A DNA stretch of 37,023 nt, taken from Deltaproteobacteria bacterium (GTDB lineage: Bacteria; Bdellovibrionota; FAC87; UBA2466). Below are positions 14,452 through 22,432 of the stretch, one piece after another. The first letter of the stretch is position 1; each line of letters starts with the position of its first letter. The translations under genes and the position numbers were made by a program. The stretch covers positions 1 through 37,023 of the forward strand of contig VGSE01000006.1 in assembly GCA_016875135.1 (NCBI GenBank), written 5' to 3'. The notes below the pieces were generated by a model that was not told where the DNA came from, made no database searches, and saw nothing but the letters and a program-made list of their open reading frames with translations.

Positions 14452-15396
14452 ATGCAAGATCAACGAGCTTTTCTCATTTCAGTCTCCTTCTCGGTTCTAG
14501 CGATGTACTTAGTCTATCAGTACATCTCAGGCCAAGAAGAACGCTTAACCGGAATGTATAAAAAAACAGTGTCCGTGGTTCGAGCCAAAAAAGATATTTT
14601 GCAATACGCCTCTATCAGACCTACAGATATTGAAACCATCTCGGTTCCCATCGCAGTAGCTCCATCGGGTGCAGTCGATATCAAAGAAGATGCTTTTGAT
14701 GCCGTAGCTGCAGTACCTATCAGCCAAGGAGAGTTTATTCTTGATAACAAACTCATTTCAAAAAATGTTTACTCCGGACTAGAGTCTCAGATTTCAGTTG
14801 AAAAACGGGCGATTAGTATTCCGGTTAATGTCAAAAGCGGCGTCGGTTACCTTCTACGTCCTGGGAATCGCGTCGATATCGCAGCTCACTTTGAGTATCT
14901 TCTGCCGGCTCCTGGAAGTAATGGAAAGAAAAATGCATCCGAAGTAAAAGTGTTTTTACAAGACGTCTTAATTTTAGCGTCAGGAAGAACGATTCAGACG
15001 AGTCCACCTAAAGCAGTCGATCAAGATGTCATTCGAAGTTTAAGGGGACTCAAAGATGACTCTCTATCCAAACAAAGTGATTCGGAACTTCGCGAAGCTC
15101 TTAACTACGCTAAGGAAGATAGAAACTATCAAACAGTAACCCTTGAGGTTACCCCTCAACAGGCTCAAACCTTAGTTTATGTTCAAAGCCTTTACGGAGA
15201 ATCACTAACCCTTCTTCTACGGCATAATGATGACCGACAATTAGAGAGTAGACAGCCCACTAACCTAAGTAGAGTAATGGGGCCTGAATCCTATCTGAAC
15301 AAACCCAGAGCAAGTGCTCCTATTGCGATTCCAAAATACAAATTTTTTGACTATGTCGGAGAATCCAGCGTCCCAGTTCCGGCAGGAGGACCCTAA
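14452..15396 (+). CDS. CpaB/RcpC pilus assembly protein, second copy
   Basis: This 314-residue protein parallels its neighbour throughout: anchor at 6-20, SAF region with VVRAKKDILQYASIRPTDI, then YLLRPGNRVDIAAHFEY, FLQDVLILASG and the closing PKYKFFDYVGE, close to PPKFYDAIGE in the first copy. The two are therefore tandem paralogues. AAGGAG lies before the ATG. Standard Tad loci have one CpaB; a pair could form a hetero-oligomer in the periplasm. Confidence 0.92.
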   Translation: MQDQRAFLISVSFSVLAMYLVYQYISGQEERLTGMYKKTVSVVRAKKDILQYASIRPTDIETISVPIAVAPSGAVDIKEDAFDAVAAVPISQGEFILDNKLISKNVYSGLESQISVEKRAISIPVNVKSGVGYLLRPGNRVDIAAHFEYLLPAPGSNGKKNASEVKVFLQDVLILASGRTIQTSPPKAVDQDVIRSLRGLKDDSLSKQSDSELREALNYAKEDRNYQTVTLEVTPQQAQTLVYVQSLYGESLTLLLRHNDDRQLESRQPTNLSRVMGPESYLNKPRASAPIAIPKYKFFDYVGESSVPVPAGGP

Positions 15397-15399
15397 GAT

Positions 15400-17013
15400 A
15401 TGAAATATTCAAAAAGAAAAAGAATCTTTTCCCTAGCACTTCTCAGCGCAATTATGGTTTTTCAGATTCAAGCTCCCAGCCGACTTCTTGCAGCTAATGA
15501 GACAAGTGAAGATGCTGAAGAGCCAAAAACTATCAAAGGCAAAGATAAAACCCTAACTCTTTCCGAAGGAACCTCTCGCCAACTCGAATTTCCCTTTGAC
15601 CTCGGTAAAGTCGACATCGGAAATGATGCGCTCTTTTCTTTTGTCCGTTTTCAGAAAAATGGAAAGGAACGAATCATTCGGTTCCTTCCCAAAACTGCCG
15701 GAACGACAACCATGACCATCTACGACTCTGAGGACAACCCTCGGATTACTTACACAGTGAGAGTAACTCGAGAAGACATGGGACAAATCATTTCTCAACT
15801 CGAAGAACTTCTTGGTGATGTTGAGGGTTTAAAGATCAAATCAGTCGGAGGGACTATTATTTTAGATGGAGAGATCTTATTACCTAAAGACATGATTCGG
15901 ATCAATCGAGTTATTCAGGCCATGAAAGAGAGAGACCCCAAAAAAAGCCCAACCCCAATCAAAAACCTAACAACAATCGGTAAAGTCACAATGAACATAT
16001 TAGCCGAGCGAATCGAAAGGGAAATCGGATCTCCAGAAATCCAAGCAAGAGTCATTAACAACACCATACTTTTAGAAGGAACAGCTGAAGGCGACGCCGA
16101 TGCCGATCGAGCTTTTGAAATTGCAAAAACATATCTCCCCGATGTGGTCAAACCCAACACGGCCGGAGAGTTTTCGACGGTTCAAGCTCGGCAACAAGGA
16201 GGAGATGCCGGAGGCAGCCCCATTATTATTGACCTAATGAGAGTCAGACCGAGACAAGCCTCTCCTCCCAAACAAGATATTAAGATCACTATCAATTATG
16301 TAGAGCTCACCAACGAGTATCAAAAAGCTTTTAATTTTCAGTGGCGCCCTCTAGCTTCAGACCAAAGCACTGCAACTTTTGACACTTCTCTTGGTGAAAT
16401 AAGCGCGAATCTGATTGCAACCATTACAGGGCTACTTCCTAGACTCAATACCGACAAAAATCACCAACACGCCCGAGTATTAAAACAACAAACAATCATT
16501 GTGGAAGACGGTTCGGACAAGGAGGCTGCTGTAGATAGTTCATTGGACATTTACACTAGAGTGGTCGACAACCAAGGCAATGCTCAACTCAGCCCAATCC
16601 AAGTTCAAAACTCACTCAAAGTCAGAGCAGCTACATTGCCTGGCTCCGACTCCATTTCTTTGGGCTTACAAGTGAATTTAACTTCACTAGTAGGAACGGA
16701 TAATGGACAACCCATAGTCGCAAGAAATTCCATGCAGACCAAAGTCAATATCAAAAACGGAGATTCGGCTGCGCTCGGAGGCTATGCCATCGATAATGCC
16801 TTAGCCGGATATAACCGAGATCCTCAAAGAACGATCACTAATGGGCCTCAGAATAACAACGCCTCACCGATTTTCAACTTCAATCGAACCAAAGGTTTTC
16901 GACGGGATAAGCAACAGTATGTCATCTTTGTAACCCCGGAAGTTTTACGAACTGCTAGCGCTGGTACTGACGATATCACACGTAAATTCAGATTAAATGC
17001 AGGGGAAAGATAA
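15400..17013 (+). CDS. cpaC: CpaC/RcpA outer-membrane secretin of the Tad pilus
   Basis: This 537-residue protein has a signal peptide of about 32 residues, an N-terminal beta domain of the Tad secretin type (LTLSEGTSRQLEF and on, about 48-125), and two BON-like domains (about 125-180 and 195-250). The secretin domain at about 290-515 includes NSMQTKVNIKNGDSAALGG and a VTPEV end. It would form the ring through which the pilus leaves the outer membrane. A low-complexity Gly-rich stretch near 260 links the periplasmic part to the pore. No lipobox is present, so targeting may need a pilotin coded elsewhere. Confidence 0.92.
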   Translation: MKYSKRKRIFSLALLSAIMVFQIQAPSRLLAANETSEDAEEPKTIKGKDKTLTLSEGTSRQLEFPFDLGKVDIGNDALFSFVRFQKNGKERIIRFLPKTAGTTTMTIYDSEDNPRITYTVRVTREDMGQIISQLEELLGDVEGLKIKSVGGTIILDGEILLPKDMIRINRVIQAMKERDPKKSPTPIKNLTTIGKVTMNILAERIEREIGSPEIQARVINNTILLEGTAEGDADADRAFEIAKTYLPDVVKPNTAGEFSTVQARQQGGDAGGSPIIIDLMRVRPRQASPPKQDIKITINYVELTNEYQKAFNFQWRPLASDQSTATFDTSLGEISANLIATITGLLPRLNTDKNHQHARVLKQQTIIVEDGSDKEAAVDSSLDIYTRVVDNQGNAQLSPIQVQNSLKVRAATLPGSDSISLGLQVNLTSLVGTDNGQPIVARNSMQTKVNIKNGDSAALGGYAIDNALAGYNRDPQRTITNGPQNNNASPIFNFNRTKGFRRDKQQYVIFVTPEVLRTASAGTDDITRKFRLNAGER

Positions 17014-17022
17014 GGAAATCAT

Positions 17023-19191
17023 ATGGCCAACGGCTATGTCATCTCGGTTCTAGGAGGTAAAGGGGGCGTAGGCAAATCTACATTTGCAGTTAACTATGCC
17101 ATTGCCACCAGTATCGATTCTAAATCAAAAGTCTTGCTCGTTGATTTAGACCCTAAAGCTTGCGGGGATATCGGCATGTTGCTTGGGACCAAACCCAAGA
17201 GAACTTTACTCGAGCTTGGAGCCCTCGAAGGAAGATTCGACCCTAATGCCTTACAAAACTATGTTGCAGTTCACCCCTCGGGTATTCACTATCTTCCAAG
17301 TGTACTCGAACCGGAACAAATGAGCTCTCTAGATCCTTCTCATGTAGCAAAAGGGCTATCTCTACTCACCGGTTTCTATAATTACATTATTGTTGATTTA
17401 GGTTCAGATATCGATCCCCCTTCCGTTAAAGCTTTAGAACTTTCTGCCCTCATTTATGTGCTGACTTTACCGGAAATTATCGTTCTACATCACACTCGGC
17501 GAATCATTGAAAAAGTACAAAACCTACTCTTCCCTCCTGAAATGATCAAGCTCGTCGTCAATCGATTCAGTGTCTCCAAAGGAATTACCCCACAGTTGAT
17601 CCAAAACAATCTAAAAAAATCGGTTTTAGGAGTTATTCCAGAGGACGAACTCACCACTGTAAGCTCAATGACTAAAGCTCAGCCTTTCATCACTTCAGCC
17701 CCAAGAACCGAGATCACCAAAAGCTACTTCTTTTTGGTACGTAATATTCAACAACAGCAAATATTAGAAAAGCTCTCCCAATTAAAAAAACCTTCGGATG
17801 CTCTGTCACGATTGGGAGGAAGTAAAACGGCTGCCGCTGCTAAACCAGGAGATAAGGCTCCGAGTTTAGTAGTCTTTGACCGCAGTCAAATGAAAGATGA
17901 GAAACCCGCCGATCAGTGGTCCTCGCTGAAACAAAGAGTCCACAAACAATTGATTGAAACAATGGACTTAAAGAAAGTAGACACTGAGACAGGCAATGAC
18001 CCTAAAAAGAAAGCCGTATTAAGAGAGAAAACAAAAACAGTCGTCGTAGAGCTGCTGGATAAAGAAGACCACCCTTTTCGATCCAGGGATGAAATTCAGA
18101 AATTGGTCAAAGAGATTCTAGATGAGGCCCTTGAATTAGGCCCCATTCAAGATCTGTTAAATGATGACTCCGTAAATGAAATTATGGTCAATCGCAAAGA
18201 CCAAATCTTTGTGGAACGAAAAGGAAAGCTTGTCCTGTCCAATACGACTTTTTCGGGGACTGCTCAACTCTTAGCTTGCATCGAAAGAATTGTTACGTCC
18301 GTTGGAAGAAGAATCGACGAGAAACAGCCCTATGTAGATGCCCGATTGGCCGACGGATCTCGTGTGCATGCGATCATTCCACCGCTCTCCATTCAAGGGC
18401 CCATGTTAACAATTCGTAAGTTCTCCAAAAGTCGTCTAACCTACAAAGACCTAGTCAAATACGGATCGATGACTGAAGAGATGGCTGATTTCTTAAGATG
18501 CTGTATCGAAGCTAGACTGAACATCGTTATTTCTGGGGGAACCGGTTCAGGGAAAACCACTCTACTCAATATCATGGCAGCGTTTATTCCCCCTGGGGAA
18601 AGAATTTTAACGGTAGAAGACTCAGCAGAATTACAACTCCCTCAAGACCATTGGGGACGCCTTGAAACGCGTCCGCCTAACATGGAGGGCAAAGGGGAGG
18701 TATCAATTAGGGATCTTGTTAGAAATACTTTGCGCATGAGACCCGATCGAATTGTGATCGGGGAGTGTCGTGCCGGAGAAGCTTTGGATATGTTACAAGC
18801 CATGAATACCGGTCACGATGGAAGTATGACGACCGTTCACTCTAACACCCCAAGAGATGCGGTCGCTCGATTGGAAACTCTGTGTTTGATGGCGGGCATG
18901 GATCTTCCTGCAAAAGCAATTCGAGAGCAAATTGCCTCGGCAGTGAACTTAATCATTCAACAGACGAGACTCTCGGATGGATCGAGAAAAGTCACAAGCA
19001 TCACGGAAGTCATCGGAATGCAGGGAGAAGTAGTTACTATGCAAGAGATCTTTGGCTTTAAAAAAACCGGTATGGACAAAGACAGAAAAGTGACCGGTAA
19101 GTTTGTTGCTACAGGATTTATCCCTAAATTTATCGATGAACTGGACCAACAGGGCATTAAAATTCCGAGAGGAATTTTTTCAGTGGGTTAA
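17023..19191 (+). CDS. CpaE-CpaF fusion: ParA/MinD-like ATPase joined to the Tad secretion ATPase
   Basis: This 722-residue protein joins two normally separate Tad proteins. Residues 1-250 are a ParA/MinD-type ATPase with deviant Walker [11 protein letters not shown] at 11-20, LLVDLDP near 40 and IVDLGSDID near 125. A charged linker of about 100 residues (260-360) follows. Residues 360-690 are a CpaF/TadA ATPase with [19 protein letters not shown], Walker [10 protein letters not shown] near 505, an Asp box, Walker B RIVIGECR near 580 and the histidine motif [13 protein letters not shown] near 600. The usual receiver-like domain of CpaE is missing at the N-terminus. No stop or frameshift lies in the linker. 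CpaE normally sets the pole position of the pilus, and CpaF drives assembly. Confidence 0.9.
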   Translation: MANGYVISVLGGKGGVGKSTFAVNYAIATSIDSKSKVLLVDLDPKACGDIGMLLGTKPKRTLLELGALEGRFDPNALQNYVAVHPSGIHYLPSVLEPEQMSSLDPSHVAKGLSLLTGFYNYIIVDLGSDIDPPSVKALELSALIYVLTLPEIIVLHHTRRIIEKVQNLLFPPEMIKLVVNRFSVSKGITPQLIQNNLKKSVLGVIPEDELTTVSSMTKAQPFITSAPRTEITKSYFFLVRNIQQQQILEKLSQLKKPSDALSRLGGSKTAAAAKPGDKAPSLVVFDRSQMKDEKPADQWSSLKQRVHKQLIETMDLKKVDTETGNDPKKKAVLREKTKTVVVELLDKEDHPFRSRDEIQKLVKEILDEALELGPIQDLLNDDSVNEIMVNRKDQIFVERKGKLVLSNTTFSGTAQLLACIERIVTSVGRRIDEKQPYVDARLADGSRVHAIIPPLSIQGPMLTIRKFSKSRLTYKDLVKYGSMTEEMADFLRCCIEARLNIVISGGTGSGKTTLLNIMAAFIPPGERILTVEDSAELQLPQDHWGRLETRPPNMEGKGEVSIRDLVRNTLRMRPDRIVIGECRAGEALDMLQAMNTGHDGSMTTVHSNTPRDAVARLETLCLMAGMDLPAKAIREQIASAVNLIIQQTRLSDGSRKVTSITEVIGMQGEVVTMQEIFGFKKTGMDKDRKVTGKFVATGFIPKFIDELDQQGIKIPRGIFSVG

Positions 19192-19193
19192 TT

Positions 19194-20069
19194 ATGATCG
19201 CATCGCTTTTAAAATTTTTATCGATTGGCTGGGTGGGTGGAGTTCTCTTGGTAGGTTTACTTTTAAATGGGGAACAACTCTACGGTTGGGTTGGTTTCAA
19301 AAGCAAATCGGAACAGGAGGAGATGCGGCGTCTTCTTGACTTGATGTTTATCGCGATTACCCCTCAAAAACTGAACCTTTTTTATATTCTGTATCTCACG
19401 AGTTTATTTGCCTTAGGGATCTTGTTTTTCGCCCCTTCTGTCGGCAGCATTGTTTTTTTTGGATTTCTATTGGTATTTTTAGGTTGGACGCTCCCCAGGC
19501 GAGTGCTCACTTTCATGCATAAAAAACGAATTAAAAAATTTGTTCTCCAAATGATTGATGGTCTGTCCTTAATGTCCAACGGTCTTCGATCGGGACTTAA
19601 CGTTCCTCAAGCTTTACAAATTGTGACTGAAGAGCTGCCTAATCCCATTTCTCAGGAGTTCGGACTAGTCCTTTCCCAAAACAAGTTAGGTGTCACTCTG
19701 GAAGATGCGATGTCCAATCTTTCGGTTAGAATGCCGGCCGATGATATCGAAATGTTCACAACCAGCGTCAATATTTTGAAAGAAACAGGCGGTAACTTAG
19801 CCGAGACCTTTGACACCATCTCCAAAACTATTCGAGAACGAATTAAGGTCGAATCTAAAATCTCAGCCATGGTCTCTCAAGGAGTGCTCCAAGGAATTAT
19901 TGTGGTACTCATGCCCTTTGCTTTAGCGGCTATTTTATATGCGGTCGATCCGGAGCGAATTGCTCCCATGTTCACTACAATTCCCGGATGGGCTCTCTTG
20001 CTTTTAATGATGTCTTTACAGTTTCTAGGAGGATTCACAATCTGGAAAATTGTGCAGATTAAAGTTTAG
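19194..20069 (+). CDS. TadB-like inner-membrane platform protein
   Basis: This 291-residue protein has N-terminal membrane segments (about 8-25, 63-100), a T2SSF domain at about 115-245 with MIDGLSLMSNGLRSGLNVPQAL and ETGGNLAETFDTIS, and two C-terminal membrane segments. The long N-terminal part and LRSG motif fit TadB better than TadC. It follows the ATPase stop by only two bases. The operon ends here. TadC, which in studied Tad systems is encoded next to TadB, is absent, so it may lie elsewhere or the platform may be a homomer. Confidence 0.88.
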   Translation: MIASLLKFLSIGWVGGVLLVGLLLNGEQLYGWVGFKSKSEQEEMRRLLDLMFIAITPQKLNLFYILYLTSLFALGILFFAPSVGSIVFFGFLLVFLGWTLPRRVLTFMHKKRIKKFVLQMIDGLSLMSNGLRSGLNVPQALQIVTEELPNPISQEFGLVLSQNKLGVTLEDAMSNLSVRMPADDIEMFTTSVNILKETGGNLAETFDTISKTIRERIKVESKISAMVSQGVLQGIIVVLMPFALAAILYAVDPERIAPMFTTIPGWALLLLMMSLQFLGGFTIWKIVQIKV

Positions 20070-20115
20070 ACGCACCAAATCGGAACACCCTAACTCACTG
20101 CGCTTTATAAGATTT

Positions 20116-20242
20116 GATAAGTTTTCTTGGAGTTTCATTTGATAATGCACCTCATCGTCAAACGGCGAATAAATTTAGCGCCTTAAACCAACTTCATGGC
20201 CGTTTGAACCTCTAAAAAAGCCGGCTCAAAGGGTGCGGGTAT
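20116..20242 (+). repeat. Structured dispersed repeat, copy 3 (diverged)
   Basis: Ungapped alignment to copy 1 covers all 127 positions with roughly fifteen differences by eye, and further similarity to copy 2 extends upstream to TTATAAGAT. The internal stem is kept: TCAAACGGC pairs with GCCGTTTGA. Position 44 changed T to C and its partner 91 changed A to G, a compensatory pair change. It is 46 bases after the TadB stop and 33 bases before the YD-repeat gene. Confidence 0.88.
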
Positions 20243-20275
20243 GAAGAATATCGTTTCGGGAGTATAATACTTAGA

Positions 20276-22021
20276 ATGAAAAACATATTAAAAAAACTTT
20301 TCTTCACCGGCTTTGTTTTTCTTTTTGGTTTTACTGCCGCTATTCATGGGGTTATCGTAAACCGGATAAACGGAGGAATGAATGCCGTTTATGTGGATTT
20401 TAGTCTTCCCGGATTGAGCGTTCCATTAGAGGTCATAAGGGCCTACAACAGTATCACGGCAATCAACGAAGCCACGGCTTGGCCCGGTTCTTTTGGTTGG
20501 GGCTGGACATCTCCTTTCGAAACAACTCTAACCATCACGGCAGAGCGTAATGCCATCCTTAGAGACGGGGGCACGGGAAACACTCTTTATTTCAAACCTG
20601 AAAAAGAAGATCCCGCAACCCGAGAGCAATTTATCAAAGCGGTCACTCGAGCTTACTACGAATCCAAAAGTGGAAGAGCCCTATCTGAGGACGAGCTTAA
20701 AACCCTAAAACTTCCTGAGAAGATGGCGAAGCAAATTCAATCAAGTGTGCAATTTAGAGCCGAAATTGCCTCAAATTATCAAATTCAAGTCACGATTCCC
20801 AAAGGGGAGCTTTTGGTTTCAAACGAATATGGTTATCAGACGCTTACCTTTAAAAATAATCAATGGATTCGCGAAAAAGAGGGTTTACTTCAAATTTTTG
20901 ATAAAGAAGGCCGAATCATCAAACATGTCGACAAAAACAATACCTCTTTCACTTTTGTCTACTCCTCCGGACCAAAATCACAGCTAATTGAGGTTCACGA
21001 TCAAGATAAAGCCTCGAGTATCAAATTAAGCTGGAGACAAGATCGAATTGTACAAATCGTCGACAATAAAGGATCTAAGGGCAAGTATGCCTATGACAAT
21101 AGCGGAAATTTAATTTCTGTGACCGATTCCACTGGGCAAGTATTTAACTATAAGTACGAAAACAAAAAGTTTCCTCACCTTATCACTCAGATCGTTTACG
21201 TTTCTGAATCCTCCTCAAACCAAACAGTAACACGTAATTTTAGATATGATGAAAATGGACTCGTTATTTATCAAAAGGAAAAAGAGGGCGTTGAAATCAG
21301 CTATGCCTATGGTCGAAATGCTACCGACCCCGAAAACAATTTCTCGACTAAAGTTACTTTTAAAAATAAAGGAGTAACCTTAGAAGAAATGGATGAGTTT
21401 TTTATAAAGAATCGTTCCGACGGCTCCAAATACCTTTACAAGCACGATAGCAAAGGGCCTACAGGAAATCTAACAACCACCTTCACCCCTTGTTGCGGGA
21501 AGCCCTCTCAAATAGTTCGAAATGGTGAAACCACTAATTTCAAATATGACGCTGAAGGTTTTTTAACTGAAAAAGTGGGCCCCTCGGAAAACTTAAAAAT
21601 CGAATACAATCCCAAATGGAAAAAAATCTCTAAAATCGTCCAAAATGGACTCACTTCAAGTTTCGAATATGATTCGAGGGGAAATCTAGTGAGAGCTACC
21701 AATAGTAGAAAAGAGCAGGTTTCTTTGAAGTACGATCGATACGGTAAAATCACCGAAATGGTGGATGGGAACTCAAATCTTTTGTCGTTCAAATATGGCC
21801 CTATCGGTAAGCCTACGTTTATTTCTCAAAAAGGGATTGGCACCGTTCTTATTGAATACGATAAAGATGGGAAAATTATAAAAACTGAAACTTTGGGACC
21901 GGAAAAAACTATGCGTCGTCCCACCCAAAACAGTTCCCAAGAAATTGCCCGAAAGGTCATGAAAAACTTTCAAAATTTACTCAACGTTTTACGGCCTGCA
22001 GGCCTCTCGACGAACGGATAA
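20276..22021 (+). CDS. Exported YD-repeat (RHS-like) protein without toxin end
   Basis: The 581-residue product has a signal peptide (about 1-25), then an RHS N-terminal-like region (GGMNAVYVDFSLPGLSVPLE, RAYNS, FGWGW, LRDGGTGNTLYF), then YD repeats from about 270 to 545 (YAYDNSGNL, FRYDENGLV, FKYDAEGFL, FEYDSRGNL, LKYDRYGKI, IEYDKDGKI). It lacks the RHS-core cleavage motif and any variable toxin domain, so the repeat shell is short and the chain ends in a Lys/Arg-rich helix. YD proteins form beta cages or wind around sugars at the surface. TATAAT at 20263-20268 lies only seven bases before the ATG, which would give an almost leaderless message; no -35 is evident. It probably pairs with the next gene (4-base gap). 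Confidence 0.85.
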   Translation: MKNILKKLFFTGFVFLFGFTAAIHGVIVNRINGGMNAVYVDFSLPGLSVPLEVIRAYNSITAINEATAWPGSFGWGWTSPFETTLTITAERNAILRDGGTGNTLYFKPEKEDPATREQFIKAVTRAYYESKSGRALSEDELKTLKLPEKMAKQIQSSVQFRAEIASNYQIQVTIPKGELLVSNEYGYQTLTFKNNQWIREKEGLLQIFDKEGRIIKHVDKNNTSFTFVYSSGPKSQLIEVHDQDKASSIKLSWRQDRIVQIVDNKGSKGKYAYDNSGNLISVTDSTGQVFNYKYENKKFPHLITQIVYVSESSSNQTVTRNFRYDENGLVIYQKEKEGVEISYAYGRNATDPENNFSTKVTFKNKGVTLEEMDEFFIKNRSDGSKYLYKHDSKGPTGNLTTTFTPCCGKPSQIVRNGETTNFKYDAEGFLTEKVGPSENLKIEYNPKWKKISKIVQNGLTSSFEYDSRGNLVRATNSRKEQVSLKYDRYGKITEMVDGNSNLLSFKYGPIGKPTFISQKGIGTVLIEYDKDGKIIKTETLGPEKTMRRPTQNSSQEIARKVMKNFQNLLNVLRPAGLSTNG

Positions 22022-22025
22022 CACT

Positions 22026-22340
22026 ATGAAAAAGCCAGATCTCAATGAGATTCTAAAAAAGACTAAAGATTTAAAATCGAAAGCCTCCCAACTGACCCAA
22101 GAAGCCGGAAAAGCAGCCTCCATGGTAAAAGATGCTGTTAGCATAGGAGTTTCGAGTTCAAAAAATGTAATGGAAAAAGCCAAAGAGATAGTCACCCCAG
22201 AACGAATATCTCAAGGGCTAGAGGCCACTTCAAAAGGCATGGAAATGGCAGCTAAAGGCGCAAAACAATTAGCAAATTCAATAGATAAGGCGTCTAAAGA
22301 AGTTCGCAAACTCGGAAGCAAGATAAAACCCAAATCGTAA
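22026..22340 (+). CDS. Small amphipathic-helix protein, unknown function
   Basis: This 104-residue, Lys- and Ala-rich protein has no signal peptide, cysteine or tryptophan. Its middle can be laid out in units of about eleven residues (such as ATSKGMEMAAK, GAKQLANSIDK, ASKEVRKLGSK) with hydrophobic and charged positions recurring, as in LEA-like or apolipoprotein-like helices. That spacing suggests binding along a membrane or coiled-coil pairing. It begins four bases after the YD-repeat gene stop, so the two are probably co-translated. I do not recognise a family. Confidence 0.7.
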   Translation: MKKPDLNEILKKTKDLKSKASQLTQEAGKAASMVKDAVSIGVSSSKNVMEKAKEIVTPERISQGLEATSKGMEMAAKGAKQLANSIDKASKEVRKLGSKIKPKS

Positions 22341-22367
22341 GTTTTTGTATAGCGTAATCAAGTCAAA

Positions 22368-22408
22368 CGGATTTGATGACAAATCTGGCGCCTTGCGCTA
22401 AAAATCCG
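22368..22408 (+). promoter_or_regulatory. Alternative stem-loops before the large flavoprotein gene
   Basis: CGGATTT (22368-22374) can pair with the near CAAATCT (22380-22386, one G-U) or perfectly with AAATCCG at 22402-22408. The two pairings exclude each other. The distal stem closes a loop that includes GGCGCC. It lies 25 bases before the start codon, over the region that must stay open for ribosomes. It could be a switch, or chance. Confidence 0.3.
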
Positions 22409-22432
22409 CATTAAAAGAAGAAAAAATCTGTA

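Noticed and set aside
20276-22021. Polymorphic RHS toxin with immunity gene
   Set aside because: There is no RHS cleavage motif or toxin domain, and the following helical protein does not look like an immunity protein.
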